A stretch of DNA of 64,000 bases from Podocnemis expansa (taxonomy: Eukaryota; Chordata; Testudines; Podocnemididae), in NCBI GenBank assembly GCA_007922195.1, contig ML682122.1, forward strand, positions 1,433,147 through 1,497,146. Direction: 5' to 3'. The notes beneath the pieces are model-generated. The model worked only from the letters and a program-made list of their open reading frames with translations, did not search any database and had not been told where the DNA came from. Numbering within the stretch: the first letter of the stretch is position 1; the number at the start of each line of letters is the position of its first letter. Both the position numbers and the translations under genes were made by a program. Shown piece by piece: positions 55,701 through 64,000 of this stretch.

Positions 55701-56662
55701 CCCGGGTTGGAGACCTCCTTGACTAAGCCCGGGGAGACTGGGTGGATCTCCATGAGCTACGTCGGCTGATGGGACTCTCCACCCTTCACACCCCCTGGCG
55801 CCTACTCCAGGAGGTGAGGGCAGCCTTGCCTCCCACTGCTCGGGTTTACCTCGAACGGGTCCTGCAAGAGGGTACTCCCCGCCCCCCTCCCAGTCCTAGC
55901 CCGCCGGAACTTTTGATCGGGCCTCAGCCCCATCGGCCCCCCCGGCCATCCCCACCCCATGCCATGAGCCGGCTGCTAGATTTGCAGCTGGTCTCTTTCC
56001 GAACCGCACCTCGTAAACATCTGTACACGCTCGTGCTACATACCATCCACTTCCTCGCCCATGCTTTCAGCCCGGATACAAAGTGGTGGGACCTTATTCC
56101 ACCTAGAGAGGGCGAGGACCCCCATTGGGCCAGTCTGTAGGCCCCCCTCACCCTATGTCCCACCGTGGACATCAGTTGGCGGCTCCTACATGGAGCCGTG
56201 AGTACGGGCGTGTACCTGGTGCGGTTCACCCTTTGTCCTGACACCTGCCCCTTTTGCGGTGAGAGGGAGACCCTGGTGCATGTCTATCTAGACTGTGCCA
56301 GGCTGCAGCCCCTCTTCCGGCTCCTCCAGAACCTCCTCCTCAGGTTCTGGCTGCACTTGTCCCCACACCTGTATCTCTTTGCACTCCCCATCCATGGCCC
56401 CACAAAGTCACGGGACCTCCTCGCCAACCTCCTCTTGGCTTACGCAAAAGTAGCCATTTACAAAACTCAGGAGAGGAAGTTGGCTGACGGAGGGGCCTGC
56501 GACTGTGGGGCCTATTTCCGGTTCCTCATCCGTGTACGTATCCGGGCAGAGTTCCTCTGGTCAGCGTCCGTTGGCTCCCTTGACACCTTTCGAGAGCAGT
56601 GGGCGCTGTCCGGGGTTCTCTGCTCGGTGACCCCTTCTGAAATCCTTGTTGTAAACCTGTGA
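52741..56662 (+). pseudogene. Tx1-like LINE ORF2 (endonuclease/RT), copy B, decayed
   Basis: The ATG at 52,741 overlaps the ORF1 end. Endonuclease: FETLNTNGC, FLQETHTD, VNVYAPT, then TAG 53,083-53,085 (copy A has TCG). DFNTTLEEWD and SDHHLATV follow. RT: PNNKSPGMD, DQEKAFDRMD and GVRQGCPLSG, then TAG 54,829-54,831 in place of the YADD tyrosine, as in copy A. Later defects are a frameshift near 55,020, TGA 55,508-55,510, TAG-type stops near 55,725 and 56,140. The C-terminal CPFCGERETLVHVYLDC (56,250-56,300; C-x2-C-x7-H-x4-C) and the tail to TGA 56,660-56,662 are preserved better than in copy A. Inactive. Confidence 0.9.
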
Positions 56663-56990
56663 CCCTCACACCCATCGCTGTTATTCCTTGATTTGTCCCC
56701 CATATTCATTTGAAACCCAGTCCAGTCCCATCTCCCCATAGGCTGGGGGAGGTGTTTTAGAAGTGGGTGGGCTTATGCCCACCCACTGCTCTGGGTTTTT
56801 CAGTAGGTTCTTCAGCAATGGGATTTCCTTCGCCTACTTTACAGGGCTTCACCTGCTCCTTCCCTCTCAAACTCTCCTGTTTGCAGTCCCTCTTTTCACA
56901 AGGGGATGTATATCATGTGTTTCTTTTTTTGAATTCTTGTAAGACGTTGCATTTTTGTTATCCTGTCATGTTTCCTGCAGCTTCATTTAT
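56663..56990 (+). other. Probable 3'UTR of Tx1-like LINE, copy B
   Basis: The same sequence as 3,997-4,330, with GGGGATGTATATCATGTGTTTC and TTGCATTTTTGTTATCC. The end of the element is not visible. Confidence 0.55.
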
Positions 56991-58500
56991 GTGTACAGAT
57001 GTGAAACATGTTTCCATGTATTTCATGTGGCTCAAGAGGGACACAATCAGAGCTGTCTCCCACCAGTATGTAAATGATTGGCATTGTAAGTACACCTATG
57101 GAGAAAATGTGAATAGAGTAGCTAAATGTCTGTATCATCTTGGCCTGATAGGGGAAGAGATATCCTGACCCTTCTAAAAAAAGGAAGTTACCTGGCCTCA
57201 AGGAGGGGGAGCAATAGTCACACTATGAACTGTTAGAGGCTTTTTTTTTTTTTTTTTGGCGAAGAAACTCCACCTTGAAGCATCGCTAGCTATAACCAAG
57301 GACTGTGATCAATGTTCCCTGTAAGGGCTGATAGCAGCTGAGCAACATATGTTGCTTGCTGTGCCCCCCCCCCCCCCCGGGGGGGTTCCGGGCCCGGACT
57401 TTCCCAGTCATCCCCCCCCCCCATCGGCTCAATCCCACCCCATGACTACGCAGCCGGCTCAACCCTGTCTTCCTTCCATACCACTGCCCCCTTTCATGGC
57501 CAGCTACTCCTGCTCTGTCCTCAATCACCCTCCTTCATCCTGTAGTGTGAAAAAGTATGGTCTGGCACTCTCTGTTACTTAAGATCTTCTGTGCATGCTG
57601 AGATCAACAGAGCATACTCAGTAACATTCCCTGTGGCTTTTCTGCTGACATTGCTCATCCTTCTGCCAAGGTTGATCATCCTTCTGCCCTTACTTGCTGG
57701 CAGTTTTCGCTCCCTCTTTTTAAAGGGGTTGGGGGGGCAAAAGGGGTGATTTTGCTGAAGGGATTAGGCAGGGTGTGTTCAGTGGATGGAATGTGACTGG
57801 CCTGGGGGGTTGGGCAGTTGGAGGCGGGGACAAGAGAGGTGCAAGGAGCCAAATCAGGTGGGGGGGGGGGGTAGAAGGAAGCATCCAGCCCTGGGCTGAG
57901 AGCTCCCACCTCTTAGAATAAGGGCACAAACTTTCCCCACAGAGGGACAGAGGATACACTAGTGACCCCAACAGTGAGAATCCTCTTCCCTGATTTCAGA
58001 AATGAGGGGAGGGGCTTTCTTATTTTCCCACTTACAGGAATTTGTGTTTTACTAAGAAACTGGGCTCTGCCTTCCAGGCTGCCTTGTGGAAGGCACCTGG
58101 CTTCTTAAAGTCACAGGCATCCCAAATTCTAACTCCAGCAGCTCCTATCTCTCTGATATATCACTCTGTGAGGCTAAAGGGAACTTGATTCAAGGAATAA
58201 TTTTTTAGTCACCCCATACTCAATTTGCATGTGGACATAAAGTCTCATGAGAGCACACACAGAAAATTGTCTTATCTGCCGTGATTCCCTGAATCACACC
58301 TGGCTGCAATTCATTGTGCTATATGGTGGTTACTTTAATAGCATATACCTTCTGATAAGTAAATAGTTATTATTTTAATCAGGGATCTAATATTTTACTT
58401 GAGTAGGTTCTTATTGTGGTTTTTAATTCTAACAGTTGAAATTTTATGGCACAAGTGTCTTCTGTTGTATTGTTCCTGATTGCTTGTCCTCCTGTAAAGA
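56991..58500. other. Unclassified spacer between LINE and DIRS, copy B
   Basis: Equivalent of 4,331-5,976 without the 186-base piece. It contains T and C/G homopolymer runs (57,241-57,257; 57,365-57,387). No gene is evident. Confidence 0.5.
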
Positions 58501-58727
58501 CTTGTTCTTCTTCAAGTGCTGCTCGGATACATTCATTAATAGGTGTATGCGTGCAGCAGCACACGATTGGTCAGAAACCTTTTTGCCCTAGCCTGTCAAA
58601 ACAGAGCTTGTGGCCATCACTCCCTGGCCACCGTGTGCCTATTTATATGGCCACAGCACTGTCCCTCCTCAGTTCCATTTTCTGCAAAACCTTGGAGCAA
58701 GGAAATCACTCCCACTCACTGCCTGCC

Positions 58728-59745
58728 ATGCCAGGGTTCAAACCTTGTGCTACCTGCTGCAAGATCCTCCCACGGGACGACCCCACGAGAAGTGCCTCCA
58801 GTGCTTGGGTGAAACCCATTTAGTCATTGAGTGCTGCATCTGTCAGTCCTTCAAACCATGGACCATAAAAGACAGAGAGCAAAGACGCCATGGTTTGGCC
58901 TCAGAGCAAGTGTGGCAGTCTACCCCCGAAGCTTCAGGGACTCTTTCAGCACAGTGTGCCAGCTTAGCACAGAGTCTACCTGGCGCCACTCTCCCAGGGA
59001 GTGGAGGAAGTCAGGGTGGGTACCAGTAGTGGTGCTGAAGCATGGGCGCCACTCTACATCCCCTATCAAGGGGTCACCTCAGGACGAGTATAAGCTGGTA
59101 CTGGTCCCTTCCACCCCAGATTCCTTTGAGGCAGAGAAGGCTCTTCTCCTTCTGCTGATGCCTCCCACTCCAGTACTCCCCAAGAAAATGGGTAAACTGG
59201 GCTTTACATCAGAAGCCTGGTTGCTCCAACAAAGGTATCAGACTCCATCACTGATTTTGATGCTGAATTCCCCTGCACCTGAGTTGGCTACCCATGAAGG
59301 TCTTGTCTCCATTAAGTCCTCATCTCAGAGCCTTGTTACCCTGCCTTTTCCTGCATCACAAACACGGAGCCGTGAAGTTTCTTGATCTCTGAGCCCCAAC
59401 GAGGGTGCCTCTAGAGGGACTGAACCAACTTGTGCATGGCACTGAGTATCAACACCATATAGATACTGACTGTGTGAATGGTCTCCACAGGAGACCCCAA
59501 TGGTTTCTTGCAGTACCGCTCAGCTCGGCTCGGGCCCATGTCCTCAGCATCAGACAAAGCCCTGAACCCAATGCCCCGCTCCTACACCAGGGATCTTACG
59601 GTACATTTTGACTTCCTGCTCTGTGTTTGTGCTCATGTGGGGTTGGAGGCTTGTTCTCCCATGGGGTAAAGTTATTATTTGTTCGGTCCAGCGATCACTT
59701 TGGAAGGGCCAATAACAGTGCCCTTACACCCTAGCAAGTGGGACC
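58728..59745 (+). pseudogene. DIRS gag, N-terminal half, copy B
   Basis: ATG 58,728 opens MPGFKPCATC as in copy A. A one-base loss near 58,783 shifts the frame, after which HEKCLQCLGETHLVIECCIC continues. Further shifts follow before the LTR. The Cys/His clusters are the same as in copy A. Confidence 0.75.
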
Positions 59746-59749
59746 TTGC

Positions 59750-60749
59750 TGTTGCAGGAAAATATATCTCTCTCCCACAATAATAAAGGAGCTCCTCTTT
59801 CAAATACCTCCCTCTCAGATATCGGACACTGTGTTAGGCATCTATCAACCCAAGTTGAGAGATACAGAATAACACCACCACCTCTCAGGTGAGTTCAAAC
59901 TGGTAAAAAACACAGGTTTATTAAGGAAGAGGGTAGGCCCCAAACTAAAGGAGTTTTACACAACTAACAGGTACCTAAACAAACAAGAGTTTTGACTAAT
60001 AAAACAGAGGAACAGAAAAGCCCTGACCACTGACCCTCCCACACACACATATTCCCTTGCGAATCCTATTCATGATACAGCTTCAACCAGAAGAGCGTTG
60101 TTCCTGATCCAAAGCACCAACACGTCCTCCTCTGTTTATCATCCTGATCCAGTAGCTCATCTGCTTCAGGTTCCAGGTTTGCAGTCCTCCTACTTTGAAC
60201 TGTCTGCTTCTGTGCTCAAAGGCCAGATCCAAAGTCCAAAAGTCCTACGCCTCAAATGTTGGTAGTCCATACCTTGAGTTCCTAGATGGAGGTGAGCCAG
60301 CACACTGCAGAGCAACCAAGGTGGAATTAGCCACTCTACAGTTCTCTCTCCAAGCTCCAGGAACTCCCAATTCTCAAAAAAAATCCCACAACAGAATCCT
60401 GCCAAAAAGCCCTTTCCATCAGCAAGGTTCTCCTTAAGTTCAACTGTCCTGTCCAATCAGTGGCCAGGATTTCTCCTGCCACAAAAGCTATCTATTAGCA
60501 CAGCACTTTACAGAAACTGGTGCATATGGCCCATAAACACTGTACACAACACCCAAGTGCTGCCCACGGCCTTCAGTATTCAAGCAGAGTCCAGTTCCCT
60601 GACAGGCAGCCAAGTGCCCAGTCTCATAAAGTCCATCAAAGTATCATGCAACCCAAGTGTGTTACATAATAGGAATAGTTCCCACTTCTGAGGAGGGGAG
60701 ATACATATGAAACGCATACAAGTATAACAACCCTAATTTCTCCCCAGCA
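59750..60749 (-). mobile_element. Solo LTR inside DIRS gag, copy B
   Basis: TTGC flanks both sides (59,746-59,749 and 60,750-60,753), exactly as in copy A. The left end TGTTGCAG is intact; the right end has decayed to CCCAGCA. 1,000 bp. Confidence 0.85.
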
Positions 60750-60753
60750 TTGC

Positions 60754-61440
60754 TATGTGACATTGTCAAACTCCCAAATCTATTGCTGCCGTCCTAGACA
60801 TGGTGGGCCACAAATACCAGGTTTCCACAAGTGACTTCCCCTTCCTCACCCACCACCTGGCATCATCTCAACTGGTGGTGGAAGCAGTGCTAGGCCTAGG
60901 GCCAGATCCTCACAATCCCCTCTCGTTATCGAGGGATGTGAGGGAAGTAGGGTGGAAGGCTTACTCTTAATTAACCTTCCAGCTCAGAATAGCAAATTAT
61001 CAAGCCTTAGTAGACAGACATGCCATGGATGTGGGGGAGTCCATGAATAAGTTCAGATGCTTGCTCCAACAGGAGAATAGGGCGGATTATGACACCTTTC
61101 TTGAAGAGGGCAGATTAGTGTCACAGGATGTATTACTATCTACCTGGGATGCCTCAGACATGATGAGCCACAATGTGGCCTCAGCCAGAACCCTGAGGTG
61201 AGTGGCAGGGCTCTGGGAGGCAAGTGGTGTCCCCCTCCTCCCAGCAGGTCATAATGGACCTTCCATTTGAAGGTGGCCCTCTGTTTGTGGTTGGAACGGA
61301 TGCAATTCTCAGTGATGCCTAGGATCCCCATGGGGATATAAAGCATCTAGGCATGTTGTCTTCCTGGTCTGTGAGTTGCTCTCCCCTCCCCATTAAATGG
61401 CAGTTCATCTTCCATGGTTATAGTCTTCACTCCACCGGCC
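60754..61440 (+). pseudogene. DIRS gag, C-terminal half, copy B
   Basis: It retains DFPFLTHH and NYQA-type words, but the LGWKAYSS block has lost bases and gained a TAA near 60,967. Equivalent to 8,225-8,950. Confidence 0.72.
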
Positions 61441-61699
61441 CTTATCTACATTACAATATACTTAAAACATCAAACCCTTGCAACCCTTCCCCTTTTCTTC
61501 TCCCCTGTAGTGGGAAGATTACTATCTAGTTCACCTTTGAGTACCAGGGGAAAGTGCATTATTCTGCATGGGAAGGTGACCCCGAGGCAAGACCCTAAGT
61601 CAGGACACTCCTCTCCATCTGCAAGGAAAGCCAGTGGTCCTGTTGGAATTGGTAAGCACCTTTCCACTGTGGGAGATGCCCCCTCTCCCGCATGTTTCC

Positions 61700-64000
61700 A
61701 GCCTGTGCCATACACTTAAATTCCACTATTCAAGAGTGTGAAGTCTATCCCAATCATCCTCTACCTTTGAGGCATTATCAGGACCATTAAGTCCAAGGTA
61801 CACAATGAGATATACAAGGGCTTTATAGGATTAGATATCTCCACACCCCTCAAAATGACACACTGGGACATACCTTCTGATGGTCCCTATTACTCACCCT
61901 ATTGCTCCTATGGGGTACCCCTTTTTAAAGCTTGTGAGATGCCAAAGGTTCCCTTATACCTCCCTTCAGTATGGGCAAACATTTTTGTCCCCCACATAAC
62001 ATCAATTTTGGACACCTAGCACCATCATGCTTGTGTCCCAACATTACATATCTTCTCGAACCAGGGTTACAGACCCTATTATTCAGACTGCTAATGAAGT
62101 AGGCTCTGACCCTCCCCCCCAACAAGGGCCATTAAGGTTACAGCCTAAGAGCACAAGATCCAGCCAACTTCCCATGCTATTTCTCGGAGTCAAACCTCCA
62201 GCCCCTGGAGCCCCCTTTCCACAGAGCGCCAAGTTGGCAGCTGCTGTGCACCTTAGCAGCTAATTCCTGGAGTGTATACATACTTTTCAGGCCCAGCATA
62301 GAGGTGTCCAAGCTGGAAAGCCTCAAGCATGGCCATAGCCTCCCATTGTCAGACCACTCCTGGTCTTCCATACTACTTGGAGGGATGCTCTAAGGACGAG
62401 GGAGCTTGACTATTCTCAGTAGTAATGGAGGACAGAATGAGGAGCAATGGTCTCAGGTTACAGTTAGGGAGGTCAAGGCTGGATATTAGAAAAAAAAACT
62501 TTTTTACTAGGTGAGTGGTGAAGCATTGGAATGAGCTGCCTAGCGAGGTGGTAGAATCTCCATCTTTGGAGGTGTTTAAGGCCCAGCTAGACAAAACCAT
62601 GACTGGGATGGTCTAGTGAGAGTGGTCCTGCCTCTGGCAGGAAGTTGAACTAGATGACCTCATGAGGTCTCTTCCAACTCTATGATTCTACATTTTGCTA
62701 CCAGACAACTCAACCTAACAAAACTGCATTTTCCCCTTCACCTTATGAGGAAACCCTTATGCCTCCTGTCGGAGTGAAGTTTCTTTCCCCTCCCCAGGTA
62801 TCTATAAATCCTAAACTGCTAGGCACAGGAACGTGAGATTTGTGGTCGCAAAGAGCTATGTTCTGAATTTAAGGGCCCCAACAGTGGGCAAACTGGGTAC
62901 ACTTGTGAGCATGTCCGTTAGGATGGTAGTGACAGTAGGTTTAGACTACTTTGGAGCCTCCAGTCTACAGTTCTCCATTCCTCCCTGTTTTCAGAGACCA
63001 CTAGGTATTGGACTAAGTGCGACAAAGCCCTACTACAAAGGCCCTAACCAAGGGACTGAGAGCGGATAGGTAGCAAGCCAAACCTCCCTCCCCCCACTTT
63101 AGAAAATGTGTATTGAAGACTGGCTGTGTCAAAGATAAGGCAATTTCTGTGGATCTTTGTGGTATGCCAGCAAAAAAAAAAAAAAGGGAGGGGGGCTAAT
63201 ATCCCCCAATTACCTAAGGTGCTGGCCTTCTTTTAATCAAACCCAGAACCACAAAGTGTTCAAGGGATTCATAAGTTAATGCTCGGTGTTACATTTTGCA
63301 TCCATGGGTTTCCACGAGGGCCAGTAGTAAACCAGACATTAATGATATTCTTTTGCCTCGGCTGAGTCCTATGACAGTCAGTGGCCAGCTTCCCCTCCCC
63401 CTTTTTACAACTGAATCCCTCTTTCCTGGGTTCAGCCTAGTACAGATGGGGATGATCAGGAGACCTTGGTCCTGCTCCCTTTCCTTCCAATGAATCCCTC
63501 CTCCACTGATCTCTCAGCTTCAGGGTTATTTCTGCGCTCTTTCCTTCTCCTAGTGAGTTCATAACAAGGGAGTAGCTGATCCCTCGCTATAGTGTAACTT
63601 CCCCCACCCCTTTGTAGTTAGTCTTCCATTGAGGAAGAAACTCTCACATTTTCAATTCATTCCACTCAGGGGCACAGGGACACGTATGCATTGTACATTT
63701 CAAAAGAAATTTTACACCTCTAATCAATCAACTATCTTCATTACCCATCCCCTCCCACTAGATGTTGCATTTCGGAGATGGGGGAGTGCGCCCATTGAGT
63801 CAAGGAAACATCTTTACTCAGACACGTAGAAATCTCTTGGTAATATACACATACTTTTACCCCAATTCCCTATTACACGGATCTGAGGCTTTACACACTC
63901 TAACTCTATGGCCTCCTTCCAAGTTTTCTTCTTAAGAGAATACTCCAGCTCCTTATCCTCAGCTTCACTCGAACACTTCGGCCACATTTTCCTGCCCTTC
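61700..64000 (+). pseudogene. Middle of DIRS element, copy B
   Basis: Equivalent of 9,200-11,200 in copy A, with stops in every plus frame. The short piece resembling the RT/RNase H junction is at about 62,910-63,000. The antisense open stretch is at 63,810-64,000. Confidence 0.4.
62371..62692 (+). mobile_element. CR1 3' fragment inserted in copy B only
   Basis: Starts CTTGGAGGGATGCTCTAAGG and covers the last ~70 codons of CR1 ORF2 (LDIRKK...TRxVVKHWNELP in decayed form) plus the 3'UTR GGTCCTGCCTCTGGCAGGAAG and tail CTCTATGATTCTA. In copy A the flanks (9,838 and 9,848) are directly joined, so the empty site is known. Confidence 0.9.

Larger units (their letters stand above)
52666..64000 (+). 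repeat. Copy B of the long direct duplication
   Basis: Matches 1-11,220 in order and orientation. Differences: the CR1 fragment at 62,371-62,692 is present only here; about 186 bases of copy A (4,853-5,038) are absent; and the C/G run at 57,365-57,392 differs in length. It runs off the window end. Confidence 0.9.
58501..64000 (+). mobile_element. DIRS element, copy B (cut by window end)
   Basis: Left end TTGTTCTTCTTCAAGTGCTG, gag from 58,728, the solo LTR at 59,750-60,749, the gag C-terminal half, a CR1 insertion at 62,371-62,692, and the poorly readable middle to 64,000. The recombinase part lies beyond the window. Confidence 0.8.

Overview
This is a gene-poor, repeat-rich piece of a vertebrate chromosome. 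The repeats are CR1 LINEs with the ATTCTATGATTCTA-type 3' tail, a Tx1-clade LINE, a DIRS-type tyrosine-recombinase retrotransposon, a PIF/Harbinger transposon, hAT-like MITEs and solo retroviral LTRs. With one intact class II olfactory receptor, this combination fits a sauropsid and most likely a turtle; the species call is inference. There is no prokaryotic gene organisation, and I saw no CRISPR array, tRNA or rRNA gene.

Layout. 1-11.2 kb holds the end of a Tx1-like LINE (ORF1 tail and decayed ORF2), an unclassified 1.6 kb stretch, and a DIRS element (6.0-12.9 kb) whose gag is split by a solo LTR. 13.0-13.6 kb is a short array of ~235 bp repeats interrupted by another solo LTR. 14.4-20.9 kb is a patchwork of MITEs, low-complexity DNA and LINE pieces. 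21.8-24.05 kb is a PIF/Harbinger element with two convergent genes. 26.7-27.65 kb (minus strand) is the olfactory receptor, the only intact host-type gene. 28-42.8 kb is MITEs, microsatellites, C/T-rich tandem DNA and one 400-base assembly gap (35,369-35,768). 43.1-46.6 kb is a nearly full-length but decayed CR1, and 47.3-49.2 kb a much younger 5'-truncated CR1. 49.2-56.99 kb is a near-complete Tx1-like LINE (5'UTR, ORF1, ORF2, 3'UTR). 57.0-64.0 kb repeats the stretch that follows the LINE in the first copy, including the DIRS element and its LTR.

Main result. The first ~11.2 kb and the segment from 52.67 kb to the window end are two direct copies of one composite (LINE + spacer + DIRS + LTR), about nine-tenths identical by eye. 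They share the same nonsense codon in place of the catalytic tyrosine of the LINE reverse transcriptase and the same LTR insertion with the same 4-bp target duplication. This argues for duplication of an already dead composite rather than parallel insertion. A CR1 fragment present only in the second copy was added later.

No gene network operates here apart from the olfactory receptor. The other coding sequences are remnants of selfish elements. I did not find a convincing undescribed system. The least explained item is an antisense open stretch of unknown family kept in both DIRS copies.
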